Positions 8,074-18,099 of a DNA stretch of 64,000 bases are shown piece after piece. A model generated the notes under the pieces. It saw nothing but the letters and a program-made list of their open reading frames with translations, searched no databases and was not told the origin of the DNA. Each line of letters begins with the position of its first letter. Position 1 is the first letter of the stretch. A program made the position numbers and the translations under genes. The DNA is from Gaiella occulta (GTDB taxonomy: Bacteria > Actinomycetota > Thermoleophilia > Gaiellales > Gaiellaceae), in the NCBI RefSeq assembly GCF_003351045.1, contig NZ_QQZY01000002.1, forward strand, positions 248,001 through 312,000, read 5' to 3'.

Positions 8074-8100
8074 AAAAAGTCCCGCATATCGGGACTTTTT
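8074..8100. terminator. Bidirectional intrinsic terminator at the island edge
   Basis: A perfect 11-bp stem (8074-8084 with 8090-8100) with a CATAT loop has A5 and T5 tracts at its two ends. On the minus strand it lies just past the 3' end of tRNA-Pro, so it terminates the tRNA transcript. It belongs to the island side of the junction. Confidence 0.85.
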
Positions 8101-8102
8101 CA

Positions 8103-8136
8103 TCGGGGCGCCGAGATTCGAACTCGGGACCTCTAG
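8103..8136. repeat. att direct repeat within intact tRNA-Pro
   Basis: This is the second copy of the 34-bp repeat found at 753-786 (one mismatch). Here it forms the genuine 3' end of the tRNA-Pro gene, so integration preserved a functional tRNA at this junction. Confidence 0.88.
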
Positions 8137-8177
8137 TCCCCCAGACTAGCGCGCTAACCAGGCTGCGCCACGCCCCG
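8103..8177 (-). tRNA. tRNA-Pro (anticodon GGG)
   Basis: The minus strand folds into a complete cloverleaf. The acceptor stem is CGGGGCG/CGCCCCG, the anticodon stem CTAGT/ACTAG has the loop CTGGGGG (anticodon GGG), the T loop is TTCGAAT, and the discriminator is A. CCA is not encoded. It reads proline codons CCC and CCU. The gene is the integration target of the island and lies about 100 bp from the XRE regulator and proS. Confidence 0.95.
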
Positions 8178-8285
8178 CGACCGCGACATCGTACCCGCAT
8201 CTCTCACCTGCGCCCGCGCACCTCGGTTCGGCGGGCTCTGCGCAGCTCGCGGCGACCGTGTCGTGCGCGCGCCCGTCGCGCCCGC

Positions 8286-8582
8286 TTACCCGAGGCGCTT
8301 GTAGAGGCGGTCGATGAGCTCGGGCATCTGCTCGAGCTTGTCGGTGATCGCCCGGATGCGGTACTCGCGGAAGTGCTCCGCCTTGACGTCGAACGCCTTG
8401 GCGATCCGCTCCAGCACCTCGTTCGAGGGCACGGGCCTGTTGCCGTGCACGATGTGGTTGAGGTACCCGGCCGACAGCTTCGTCTTCTCCGCCAGCGCGC
8501 GGTAGGTGAGGCCCGTCTCGGCCATCAGGCGCTCGATCGTGGGGCCGAGGCCGTCGTTGCTGTACGCACGTCGCTTTGCCAC
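8286..8582 (-). CDS. XRE-family HTH regulator coupled to proS
   Basis: The 98-residue protein has a helix-turn-helix in its first 65 residues (TYRALAEKTKLSAGYLNHIVHG), followed by a short helical tail with DKLEQMPELIDRLYKRL. Its GTG start shares one base with the proS stop (TAGTG), and AAGGAG lies at good spacing, so translation is probably coupled to proS. An upstream in-frame ATG at 8600 would overlap proS more and lacks that ribosome site. It is probably a DNA-binding regulator; its target is unknown. Confidence 0.8.
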   Translation of the reverse strand: MAKRRAYSNDGLGPTIERLMAETGLTYRALAEKTKLSAGYLNHIVHGNRPVPSNEVLERIAKAFDVKAEHFREYRIRAITDKLEQMPELIDRLYKRLG

Positions 8583-10264
8583 TAGAGCTCCTTCATCCAT
8601 GGAAGCACGAATTCACGCGCGATACGCTCGTCGGCGCCGGTGGCGCGCACGCGCACGTCGACCGCGTCGTCGTCGAGCGTCTTCTTGCCCACCGTCACGC
8701 GCACCGGCACGCCGAGCAGGTCGGCGTCTGCGAACTTCTCCCCCGGCCGCTGCTCGCGGTCGTCGAGGAGCACCTCGACGCCGCCCGCGGACAGCGCCTC
8801 CGCCACCGCGAGTGCCCGCTCGAGCACCTCGGGCGAGCCGCCGTGCAGCGCCAGCACGTGCGCGCCGTAGGGGGCGATCGACACCGGCCAGACGATACCG
8901 TCGGCGTCGTGGCACTGCTCGACGACCGCGGCCATCACCCGGCCCGGCCCGATCCCGTAGCTCCCCATCAGCACCGGCCGCTCGGCGCCGCTCTCGTCCA
9001 GGAACGTCGCACCGAGCGGCTCGGAGTAGCGACTGCCGAGCTTGAAGATGTGCCCGATCTCGATCGCCGTCTGGAAGCGCAGGCGGCCGCCGCAGCACGG
9101 GCAGGCGTCGCCCTCGCTCGACTGGCGGATGTCGGCGAAACGGGCCGTGTAGTCGCGTCCGTGCTCGACCCCGGCCAGGTGCCGGCCGGTGCGGTTCGCG
9201 CCGGCGACGAACTGCCCTTCGCGCAGCGCCTCGTCGGCCACGATCTCGCCGGCGAAGCCGACGGGGCCGAGCGAGCCGGGCTCGGCGCCGAACGCCTCGC
9301 GGATCTCCTCCTCGCTGGCGGGCCGGACGTCGCTGCGCAGCACGGCTGCGAGCTTCGCCTCCTCCAGGCGGTCGTCGCCGCGCACGAGCCCGAGCACGAG
9401 GGTTCCGTCGGCCGTCACCACCGGCATCGCCTTCGCCGTGGCCGCGGCGTCCACGCCCATGAACGCCGCCAGCTCGTCGATCGTCGCGATGCCCGGCGTC
9501 TCCACCTCGCGCGGGGCGTCCAGGCGCTGCGGGAACCGCGGCGCGCGCGGAACGCCGCGCGCGATCTCGAGGTCGGCCGCGTAGTCCCCGCGCTCGCAGG
9601 TGACGAGCGTGTTCTCGCCCGACCCGGAGGGCGCGAGGTAGTCGATCGACTCGCTGCCGCCCATCATCCCCGATTCCGCCTGCACGCCGTAGTACTCGAT
9701 GCCGCAGCGCTCGAAGATCCGCTCGTAGGCGTCCGCGTGCTTGCGGAAGCTCACGTCCAGCCCGTCCTCGTCCCGGTCGAACGAGTACGAGTCCTTCATC
9801 ACGAACTCGCGCACGCGAAGCAGCCCGCCGCGCGGGCGCGGCTCGTCGCGCTCCTTCGTCTGGAAGTGGTAGAGGATCTTGGGCATGTCGCGGTAGGATC
9901 TCAGCTCGGCGAAGTGGAACGTGACCGTCTCCTCGTGCGTCATCGCGAGCACGAACGGACGTTCACCGCGATCGCAGAGCTTGAACAGCTCGGGAATCCG
10001 GTAGCGGTTCGTGCGCTGCCACAGCTCGGCGGGCGTCAGCACCGGCATCAGCATCTCCTGGCCGCCGATCGCGTCCATCTCCTCGCGCACGATCTGCACG
10101 ATCTTCTCGTGCACGCGCCAGCCGGCAGGCAGGAAGCTCCACAGGCCGGCGCCGACCTGCCGGATCAGGCCGGCGCGCGCGAGCAGTCTGTGCGACACGG
10201 CCTCGGCATCGGCCGGGTCGTCGCGCAGCGTCGGCAGGAACAGCTCTGACTGGCGTCTCACCAT
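8582..10264 (-). CDS. proS: Prolyl-tRNA synthetase
   Basis: The 560-residue class II synthetase charges tRNA-Pro with proline. It starts MVRRQSELFLPTLRDDPADA and continues with SHRLLARAGLIRQVGAGLWSFLPAG and IVREEMDAIGGQEMLMPVL. This is the bacterial long form with an editing (INS) insertion at about residues 220-390. MGSYGIGPGRVMAAVVEQ is the motif 3 region, and the anticodon-binding domain lies at the C-terminus. A TACCCT -10 box lies 8 nt before the ATG, suggesting a leaderless or nearly leaderless transcript. A tRNA-Pro gene stands just downstream. Confidence 0.97.
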   Translation of the reverse strand: MVRRQSELFLPTLRDDPADAEAVSHRLLARAGLIRQVGAGLWSFLPAGWRVHEKIVQIVREEMDAIGGQEMLMPVLTPAELWQRTNRYRIPELFKLCDRGERPFVLAMTHEETVTFHFAELRSYRDMPKILYHFQTKERDEPRPRGGLLRVREFVMKDSYSFDRDEDGLDVSFRKHADAYERIFERCGIEYYGVQAESGMMGGSESIDYLAPSGSGENTLVTCERGDYAADLEIARGVPRAPRFPQRLDAPREVETPGIATIDELAAFMGVDAAATAKAMPVVTADGTLVLGLVRGDDRLEEAKLAAVLRSDVRPASEEEIREAFGAEPGSLGPVGFAGEIVADEALREGQFVAGANRTGRHLAGVEHGRDYTARFADIRQSSEGDACPCCGGRLRFQTAIEIGHIFKLGSRYSEPLGATFLDESGAERPVLMGSYGIGPGRVMAAVVEQCHDADGIVWPVSIAPYGAHVLALHGGSPEVLERALAVAEALSAGGVEVLLDDREQRPGEKFADADLLGVPVRVTVGKKTLDDDAVDVRVRATGADERIAREFVLPWMKEL

Positions 10265-10363
10265 GAGGGCACAGGGTAGTCGAGGTGCCGCCGCGGCGGC
10301 GCGGTTCGTTGCCGGAGCTGGCGATGGCGAGGCGGCGTCACGGCCACCCCTGGCGCGCCGGAG

Positions 10364-11497
10364 TCAGTCGAGCGGGATCAGCGAGGCCTCCGCCATCGCG
10401 AGCGCCGCCGGCTTCGCCATCCTCAGCCGCTTCGGCCGTGGCATGCCCGCCTCGATCCAGCGGTCGATCTCGTGGAACAGCTCGTCGATGAGGATGTCGG
10501 ACGACACCTTCTTGAGCACGCGCCCATGGGCATACAGGAACCCCACGTCGCGACCGCCGGCGATGCCGAAGTCGGCGTCGCCCGCCTCCCCCGGTCCGTT
10601 CACGGCGCAGCCCATCACCGCCACCTCGAATGCCTGCGGGTACGCCTTCAGGCGCTCCTCGACGACGACCGCGAGGTTCTCGACGCCGACGTTGTCGCGG
10701 CCGCAGGAGGGGCAGGCGATCATCACCGGGCCGCGCTCGCGCAGGCCGAGCGACTTCAGGATCTCCCACGCCACCTCGACCTCCCGCACCGGGTCGGCGG
10801 TGAGCGAGACGCGGAACGTGTCGCCGATGCCGTCGGCGAGCAGCGAGCCGATGCCGACCGCGCTCTTGATCGCGCCGGCAAACGGCGTGCCGGCCTCGGT
10901 CACGCCCAGGTGCAGCGGATAGGGAACCTTGGCCGCGAGCATGCGGTAGGCGCGGATCATCGTCGGCACGTGCGTCGCCTTGACCGAGATCTTGAAGTCG
11001 CGGTAGTCGAGCTTCTCGAGCAGCTCCACCTCCTCGAGCGCGGCGGCCACGAGCGCCTCGGCCTGATCCCGGCGCGCCAGCTCCTGCAGGTGCGCCGGCA
11101 GCGAGCCCGAGTTGGCGCCGATCCGCATCGCGATGCCCGCCTTCTTCGCGGCGTCGACGACGAGCTTCACCTTGTCGGGGCCGCCGATGTTGCCGGGGTT
11201 GATGCGCACCGCGGCCACCCCCGCCTCGATCGCCTTCAGCGCGAGCGACGCGTTGAAGTGGATGTCGGCGATGACCGGCAGCGGCGAGAGCCGGACGATC
11301 CGCTTCAGCGCCTCCGCGTCCTCGATCTTCGGCACCGCGCAGCGCACGACCTCGCAGCCGGCAGACGCGAGCGCGGCGATCTGCGCCGTCGTCGCCTCGA
11401 CGTCGTGCGTCTTCGTCAGCGTCATCGACTGCACGACGACGGGCGCGCCGCCGCCGATAGCGACGCCGCCGACGTCGATCTGCACGCCGCTCGCCAT
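10364..11497 (-). CDS. ispG: 4-hydroxy-3-methylbut-2-enyl diphosphate synthase
   Basis: The 377-residue IspG reduces methylerythritol cyclodiphosphate to HMBPP in the MEP isoprenoid pathway. It has an N-terminal TIM barrel (VQSMTLTKTHDVEAT, VRINPGNIG) and a C-terminal [4Fe-4S] domain with Cys 262, 265 and 297 (ACPSCGRDN, GCAVNGPGEA) and Glu 304. TACACT lies 9 nt before the ATG, so the mRNA may be leaderless. The pathway enzymes Dxr and, further on, UppS are encoded nearby on the same strand. Confidence 0.97.
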   Translation of the reverse strand: MASGVQIDVGGVAIGGGAPVVVQSMTLTKTHDVEATTAQIAALASAGCEVVRCAVPKIEDAEALKRIVRLSPLPVIADIHFNASLALKAIEAGVAAVRINPGNIGGPDKVKLVVDAAKKAGIAMRIGANSGSLPAHLQELARRDQAEALVAAALEEVELLEKLDYRDFKISVKATHVPTMIRAYRMLAAKVPYPLHLGVTEAGTPFAGAIKSAVGIGSLLADGIGDTFRVSLTADPVREVEVAWEILKSLGLRERGPVMIACPSCGRDNVGVENLAVVVEERLKAYPQAFEVAVMGCAVNGPGEAGDADFGIAGGRDVGFLYAHGRVLKKVSSDILIDELFHEIDRWIEAGMPRPKRLRMAKPAALAMAEASLIPLD

Positions 11498-11582
11498 GCC
11501 GCCCAGTGTAGAGGCGCTCTCCGCCGTGCCGTCGCGGCGAGCGGGAGACGAGCGACGCCGTGCACGGGCGCCGCGTCGGCCG

Positions 11583-12035
11583 TTATGCGCCGGCCGACGC
11601 CAGCAGCTCGGCCACGCGGGCGGTCAGCGCACCGCTCGCGAACGGCTTGGCGATGAACGCGGCGGGGGCAGCCGCCGCGATCTCTGCGTCCACGCCGTCG
11701 CTTGTGTACCCCGACATCAGCAGCACCGGCAACCCGGGCGCGAGCTCGCGCACGCGCTGCAAGAGCTCGCGGCCCGTCATCCCCGGCATGTCGAGGTCGG
11801 TGAGCACGAGGTCGACGACATCGAGGCGCTCGCGCAGCAGCTCGAGCGCCTCCACGCCGTCGCCGGCGACGACGACCGCGTACCCCGCCTCGGCGAGCAC
11901 GCGCGACGCGAACGACCGCATGAGCTCCTCGTCCTCGGCGATCAGGACGGTGACGCCGGAGCGCGCCGCCACGGCACGGCTTGCGGTCTGCTCGTCGCCG
12001 CGACCGAGGCCCCGGGCAGGCACGGATGCAGGCAC
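11583..12035 (-). CDS. Stand-alone response-regulator receiver protein
   Basis: The 150-residue protein consists of a short basic N-terminus and one CheY-like receiver domain. The acidic pair is Glu34/Asp35, the phospho-acceptor is Asp80 (LTDLDMPGMTG), Ser108 is the switch residue and Lys130 precedes PF. No output domain is present, so it probably acts by protein contact. No kinase is adjacent; it sits between ispG and rseP. The GTG start is 6 nt after TAGCCT. The Ala-rich C-terminus is typical of receivers fused or docked to PAS kinases. Confidence 0.88.
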   Translation of the reverse strand: MPASVPARGLGRGDEQTASRAVAARSGVTVLIAEDEELMRSFASRVLAEAGYAVVVAGDGVEALELLRERLDVVDLVLTDLDMPGMTGRELLQRVRELAPGLPVLLMSGYTSDGVDAEIAAAAPAAFIAKPFASGALTARVAELLASAGA

Positions 12036-12100
12036 GCCCCCAGGCTAACCCGATCCCCGCCACACGCTGTCCCCCGCCAGGGTCGGCGCGTGCCGCCCGC

Positions 12101-13309
12101 TCAGGAGAGGCGGCCGATGTCGTTCGAGAGACCGATGAAGAACAGCACCAGCACGAGCCCGATGCCGACGATCGACACGCGCTCGTAGATCTCGCGCCGC
12201 ACCGCGCGGCCGCGCACGCCCTCCACGACGGAGAAAGCGATGTGCCCGCCGTCGAGCGGCAGCAGCGGCAGCAGGTTGAGCAGCGCGATCGAGAGCGAGA
12301 TCAGTCCCAGCACCCAGAGGAAGCTGTCGGTGCCCTGCTTGGCGGCATCCGACGAGCCCTGCACGATGCCGACCGGGCTCGATACGCTCTCACGCCCGCT
12401 GCCGGTGACGAGCCGGCCGAGCGACCCGGCGATGTCGCGCGAGACGATGCCGGTGACGCGGAAGGCCTCCCGCACCGACTCGCCGGGCGACAACCCCTCG
12501 CCGCGCAGCACGAAGCCGAGCCGGTAGGCGCCGTCGCTTGGGCGCGCCGCGCCCGGGCCGAGCGTGAGACGCGAGCCGGCGCGCTCGACGACCAGCGTCA
12601 GCGGCTTGCCCTTGGACGACGAGATCGTGCGGGCGATGTCGCCCGGCTTCATCTGCGCGCCGTCGATCGCGATGATGCGATCGCCCGGCCGCAGGCCGAT
12701 CGCGGCGGCGGGGGACCCGGACGCGACCGTGTCGATCGTGGTCGTCGCCTTGCCGCCCGAGGTCATGAACAGGCCGGCGAAGAGGACGATCGCGAGCAGG
12801 ATGTTCGCCGCCGGCCCGGCGAAGATGACGAGCACCCGCTTCCACGTGGCGGCGCGCCAGTAGGCGTCGGGGCCGAGGGCGTCCTCGATGTCCGCGAGCC
12901 CACGGTCGACGGACCGCCGCGCCGACTGCGACAGCCCTTTGCCGGCGGTCAACTCGGAGAGGGAGCGTACGGCGTCGCGCGCCGCGTCGTGGTCGGCGCC
13001 GGCGAGCGCGCGCCGCAGCCGCTCGCTGGGGCGCGCGAGCTCCGGTATCTCCGCGACCGCTGCGCCGAATGCGACGTCGACGTCGGCGGGCGCCGGACGG
13101 TGCATGCCGGGGATCTTCACGAAGCCGCCGAGCGGCACCATCCCGATGCCGTACTCGATCCCCTTCCGCGTGCGCTTCACCAGCGCCGGCGGGAAGCCGA
13201 TGTAGAACTTGCGCGGCCGCATGCGCAGCGCGAGCGACGCGACGAAGTGCCCGAGCTCGTGCACGAAGATGAGGAACCCGAGGCCGAGGAGCGAGACCGC
13301 GATCGTCAT
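12101..13309 (-). CDS. rseP: RIP-family site-2 zinc metalloprotease
   Basis: This is a 402-residue membrane protease that cuts anti-sigma factors or signal-peptide remnants within the membrane. The HELGH zinc motif is at residues 17-21 in the first membrane helix. A PDZ domain spans about 195-270 (GSPAAAIGLRPGDRIIAIDG), and the C-terminal helices carry NLLPLLPLDGGHI. An insertion of about 75 residues (roughly 75-150) between the HELGH helix and the second helix is longer than in E. coli. The ATG overlaps the dxr stop (ATGA). Confidence 0.95.
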   Translation of the reverse strand: MTIAVSLLGLGFLIFVHELGHFVASLALRMRPRKFYIGFPPALVKRTRKGIEYGIGMVPLGGFVKIPGMHRPAPADVDVAFGAAVAEIPELARPSERLRRALAGADHDAARDAVRSLSELTAGKGLSQSARRSVDRGLADIEDALGPDAYWRAATWKRVLVIFAGPAANILLAIVLFAGLFMTSGGKATTTIDTVASGSPAAAIGLRPGDRIIAIDGAQMKPGDIARTISSSKGKPLTLVVERAGSRLTLGPGAARPSDGAYRLGFVLRGEGLSPGESVREAFRVTGIVSRDIAGSLGRLVTGSGRESVSSPVGIVQGSSDAAKQGTDSFLWVLGLISLSIALLNLLPLLPLDGGHIAFSVVEGVRGRAVRREIYERVSIVGIGLVLVLFFIGLSNDIGRLS

Positions 13310-14388
13310 GCGAGCGCACGGCTCCCCGATGCGATCCGCCGCGCCTCGTCGTCGACCTCGGCGAGGTCGGCGAGATCGCGCGCGGGAGCGCCGTCGACGG
13401 CGGCGAGCACGCGCTCGACGGTGGCCGCGATGTCGAGGAAGCCTATGCGTCCGTCGAGGAACGCGGCGACGGCAACCTCGTTGGCGGCGTTGTAGGCGCA
13501 CGGGAACGTGCCTCCGCGCTCTCCTGCCTCGCGCGCCAGCCTCAGCATCGGGAACACGTCGAGATCGGGCGCCTCGAAGCGCAGCTCGAGGCCCGCGGCG
13601 AGGTCGAGCCGCGGCACCGGCGTCGCGGCGCGCCGCGGGTACGAGAGCGCGAACGAGATCGGCACGCGCATGTCGGGGTGGCCGAGGTGGGCGAGCAGCG
13701 ACCCGTCGCGGAAGCGCACGAGCGCATGCACGATCGAGGTCGGGTGCACGACCGTCTCGATGCGCTCGTACGGCAGGCCGAAGAGCCAGTGCGCCTCGAT
13801 CAGCTCGAGGCCCTTGTTGGCGAGCGTCGCGGAGTCGACGGTGATCTTGCGTCCCATCGACCAGGTCGGATGGGCGAGAGCCTGCGCGACCGTGACCCGT
13901 TCCAGCTCGGCGCGGGTGCGGCCGCGGAAGGGCCCGCCCGACGCCGTCAGCACGAGCGACTCGACCACGTCGGCGCTGCGGCCCTCGAGGCACTGGAACA
14001 GGGCCGAATGCTCGCTGTCGACCGGAAGCAGCAGCCCGCCGCCGCGCGCGTGCGCGGCCACGGCGAGCTCGCCCGCGGCGACGAGGCTCTCCTTGTTGGC
14101 CAGCGCGAGCGTGACGCCGCGCTCGAGCGTCCACAGCGTCGCGCCGACGCCGGCGAAGCCCACGATCGCGTTGAGGACGACGTCCGGCTCGCAGGCCTCG
14201 AGGAGCGCCGTCGCGTCGCCCCCGACCTGCGCGTGGGCGACGCCGTGCGCGGCCGCGAGTGCGTCGAGCGGCCGCGACCCCGACAGCAGGCCGCAGAGCT
14301 CGAGATCGGGGCTCCGCTCGACGATCTCGATCGCCTGCCGGCCGATCGAGCCGGTGGCGCCGAGGAGTGCAACGCGCTTCACGTTCAC
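13306..14388 (-). CDS. dxr: 1-deoxy-D-xylulose 5-phosphate reductoisomerase
   Basis: Dxr converts DXP to methylerythritol 4-phosphate with NADPH, the committed MEP-pathway step. It shows the nucleotide-binding motif LLGATGSIG at the N-terminus, LANKESLV, ASGGPFRG, the substrate loop WSMGRKITVDSATLANKGLE and NAANEVAVAAFL. I chose GTG at 14388; GTG at 14382 is equally possible. It overlaps rseP by 4 nt and follows cdsA closely. Confidence 0.96.
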   Translation of the reverse strand: MNVKRVALLGATGSIGRQAIEIVERSPDLELCGLLSGSRPLDALAAAHGVAHAQVGGDATALLEACEPDVVLNAIVGFAGVGATLWTLERGVTLALANKESLVAAGELAVAAHARGGGLLLPVDSEHSALFQCLEGRSADVVESLVLTASGGPFRGRTRAELERVTVAQALAHPTWSMGRKITVDSATLANKGLELIEAHWLFGLPYERIETVVHPTSIVHALVRFRDGSLLAHLGHPDMRVPISFALSYPRRAATPVPRLDLAAGLELRFEAPDLDVFPMLRLAREAGERGGTFPCAYNAANEVAVAAFLDGRIGFLDIAATVERVLAAVDGAPARDLADLAEVDDEARRIASGSRALA

Positions 14389-14419
14389 ACAATGCCTGTC
14401 GGGGCAGCCGCCGTGCCGT

Positions 14420-15214
14420 TCACGTGAGCGCCAGCACGACGTAGAACGCCGCCGGCCCCGCCCACAGGAGCGAGTCGACGCGGTCGAGCACACCGCCGTG
14501 GCCGGCCAGCAGCCTGCCGGAGTCCTTCACGCCGAGGTCGCGCTTGAGCGCCGACTCGAACAGGTCGCCGAGCGCCGCGGCGACGGCGACGGCGGCGCCG
14601 AGCGCGAGCGCCTCCACGTTCGTGAGCACGTGCTGGCCGTAGAGGGCGAAGAACGCCACTGTCATCGCCGCGACGCTGCCGCCGAGGAAGCCCTCCCACG
14701 ACTTGCCCGGCGAGATGCTCGGCGCCATCTTGTGCCGGCCGATCGCGCGACCGACGAAGAACGCGGCCGTGTCGTCGGCGAACACGGCGAGCAGCACCGT
14801 CACGATCAGCAGCCGCCCGTCGCCGGGGAGAGACCGCAGCAGCAGCAGGTGCGCGAGACCGCCGCCGACCCATACGGCGCCGAGCAGCGTGAGCGAGATC
14901 GCAGCCGTCGCCGACGGACGGGCGTCCGAGAAGCCGAAGACGACGAACGAGACGAGCAGCGTCGAGACGATGCCGCCGGCCAGCCAGGGAATGCCGCCGG
15001 CCTGGGCGCCCACGAGGGTGAGGAGGAGGCCGATGTAGCCGCCGAGCACGATCGGCCGCAGCCGGCGGCCCATCGTGTACAGCTCGTGCAGCCCGAGGAT
15101 GCCGGCGGTGAGGGCGAGGCCGGTCAGCCACCAACCGCCGAGCCACACGATCCCGAACACGACGGGCAGCAGGGCGAGCGCGACCGCGATGCGCGACCAG
15201 AAGAACGGCGTCAT
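14420..15214 (-). CDS. cdsA: Phosphatidate cytidylyltransferase
   Basis: The 264-residue polytopic membrane enzyme makes CDP-diacylglycerol from phosphatidic acid and CTP. About eight hydrophobic helices are visible. The CDS signature lies in the last 70 residues (LGDLFESALKRDLGVKDSGR followed by GHGGVLDRVDSL), preceded by SPGKSWEGFLGG. The ATG overlaps the uppS stop by 4 nt, placing it in the uppS-cdsA-dxr-rseP operon for envelope precursors. Confidence 0.95.
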   Translation of the reverse strand: MTPFFWSRIAVALALLPVVFGIVWLGGWWLTGLALTAGILGLHELYTMGRRLRPIVLGGYIGLLLTLVGAQAGGIPWLAGGIVSTLLVSFVVFGFSDARPSATAAISLTLLGAVWVGGGLAHLLLLRSLPGDGRLLIVTVLLAVFADDTAAFFVGRAIGRHKMAPSISPGKSWEGFLGGSVAAMTVAFFALYGQHVLTNVEALALGAAVAVAAALGDLFESALKRDLGVKDSGRLLAGHGGVLDRVDSLLWAGPAAFYVVLALT

Positions 15215-15936
15215 CGTGCCCCGAAGCGCCGCTGCCGGCCGGCGAACGCCGCCAGCGCCTCCCGCAGATCGCGCTCGCCGAAGTCGGGCCACAGCGTGTC
15301 GGTGAACACGAGCTCGGCGTAGGCGGCCTCCCAGAGCATGAAGTTCGAGATGCGCTGCTCGCCGGAGGTGCGGATGAGAAGGTCGATCTCGGGCAGCTCG
15401 GGCGCGTACAGCCGCGACGCCAGCGCGTCCTCGTCGACGTCCGCGGCCCCGACGCCGTCCTCGACGAGCCTGCGCGCCGCGTCCACGATCTCGGCACGCC
15501 CGCCGTAGTCGAACGCGATCCACAGCTGCAGCACGTCGAGGTGCGCGGTGGCGCGCTCGAGCTCCGCCATCCGCTGCCGCAGGTCGCCTGGAACGCGGTC
15601 ACGGCGGCCGATGAAGCGCGTGCGCACCCCCTGCCGGGCGAGGTCGGGGAGCTCGCGCTCGATCGTCTCGCCGAGAATCTCCATCAGCGCCTCCACCTCG
15701 CGCGGCGGGCGCGCCCAGTTCTCAGTCGAGAACGCGTACACGGCGAGCGACGCAACGCGCTGGTCGATCGCGGCCTCGACGGTGCGCCGCAGCGCGCGCG
15801 TGCCCTCACGATGGCCCGCCTCGACCGGCAGGCCCCGCGCCTCGGCCCAGCGGCCGTTGCCGTCCATGATGATGGCGACGCTTCGCGCGACGCCGCCGGC
15901 GGCGTCGGAGAGGTCGTGCTCGGCCGCGGTGCTCAC
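15211..15936 (-). CDS. uppS: Isoprenyl (undecaprenyl-type) diphosphate synthase
   Basis: The 241-residue cis-prenyltransferase condenses IPP units onto an allylic diphosphate to make the lipid carrier for peptidoglycan. The catalytic MDGNGRWAEARGLP motif (Asp near residue 25) is followed by GHREGTRALR, STENWARPPREVEALM and the C-terminal RTSGEQRISNFMLWEAAYAE block. These match the UppS family. The product chain length cannot be read from the sequence. It heads the cdsA-dxr-rseP cluster. Confidence 0.95.
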   Translation of the reverse strand: MSTAAEHDLSDAAGGVARSVAIIMDGNGRWAEARGLPVEAGHREGTRALRRTVEAAIDQRVASLAVYAFSTENWARPPREVEALMEILGETIERELPDLARQGVRTRFIGRRDRVPGDLRQRMAELERATAHLDVLQLWIAFDYGGRAEIVDAARRLVEDGVGAADVDEDALASRLYAPELPEIDLLIRTSGEQRISNFMLWEAAYAELVFTDTLWPDFGERDLREALAAFAGRQRRFGAR

Positions 15937-15964
15937 GTGGAGAGGAGGTTCGCAGGGACGGGCC

Positions 15965-16528
15965 CTACACCTCCATGATCTCCGCTTCCTTGTGCTTGAG
16001 GAGGTCGTCGATCCGCTTCACGTGATCGTCGGTGAGCTTCTGCACCTGCGCCTCGGCGCGCCGCTCCTCGTCGTCGCCGACCTCGCCGTTGCGCACGAGC
16101 TCCTCGAGGTGTTTCATCACGTCCCGTCGCACGTTGCGGATCGCGATCTTGCCCTCCTCGGCGTAGCGGCGCACGACCTTGACGAGCTCCTTGCGCCGCT
16201 CCTCGGTCAGCTGCGGGATCGGCAGGCGGATCACCCTGCCGTCATTGGACGGCGTCAGCCCCAGGTCGGACTCCTGGATCGCCTTCTCGATCGCCTTGAT
16301 CTGCGTCGCGTCGTACGGCTGGATCGAGAGCAGGCGCGCCTCGGGCACCGAGATCGTCGCCATGTTGCTGAGCGGCGTGGGCGTCCCGTAGTAGTCGATC
16401 GTGATGCGGTCGAGCAGCGCCGCCGACGCCCTGCCCGTGCGCACGCTGTTGAACTCCTGCCGCGTCGTCTCGATCGACTTGTCCATCCGCATCTCGCAGT
16501 CGGCGAGAAAGTCCTCGATGGCTCCCAC
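15965..16528 (-). CDS. frr: Ribosome recycling factor
   Basis: The 187-residue RRF splits post-termination ribosomes together with EF-G. It has the usual length and the two-domain pattern: the long three-helix bundle with FNSVRTGRASAALLDRI and PPL-type loop residues, and the small domain with ISVPEARLLSIQPYDATQIKAIEKAI and GRVIRLPIPQLTEERRKELVKV. It directly follows pyrH (1 nt) in the rpsB-tsf-pyrH-frr order common in bacteria. Confidence 0.97.
   Translation of the reverse strand: MGAIEDFLADCEMRMDKSIETTRQEFNSVRTGRASAALLDRITIDYYGTPTPLSNMATISVPEARLLSIQPYDATQIKAIEKAIQESDLGLTPSNDGRVIRLPIPQLTEERRKELVKVVRRYAEEGKIAIRNVRRDVMKHLEELVRNGEVGDDEERRAEAQVQKLTDDHVKRIDDLLKHKEAEIMEV

Positions 16529-18095
<1,567 letters not shown>

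Positions 18096-18099
<4 letters not shown>

Larger units (their letters stand above)
753..8136. mobile_element. Integrated genomic island in tRNA-Pro, about 7.4 kb
   Basis: The segment is bounded by the 34-bp tRNA-Pro direct repeats. It carries a tyrosine integrase next to the intact tRNA, an excisionase-like HTH protein, a transposase fragment, a nuclease fragment, an AbiE toxin-antitoxin pair and a GHKL ATPase. Flanking DNA is core sequence (proS side) or a sensor kinase. The integrase, the AbiEii gene, the transposase and the nuclease are all broken, so the island is probably immobile now. No replication or conjugation genes are visible. Confidence 0.85.

Noticed and set aside
8080-8200. 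Short frames with peptides such as GAEIRTRDL and GTRGPEFESRRPD over tRNA-Pro
   Set aside because: These are translations through tRNA genes, a well-known source of false proteins. The same holds at 50298-50543 and 57850-58000.
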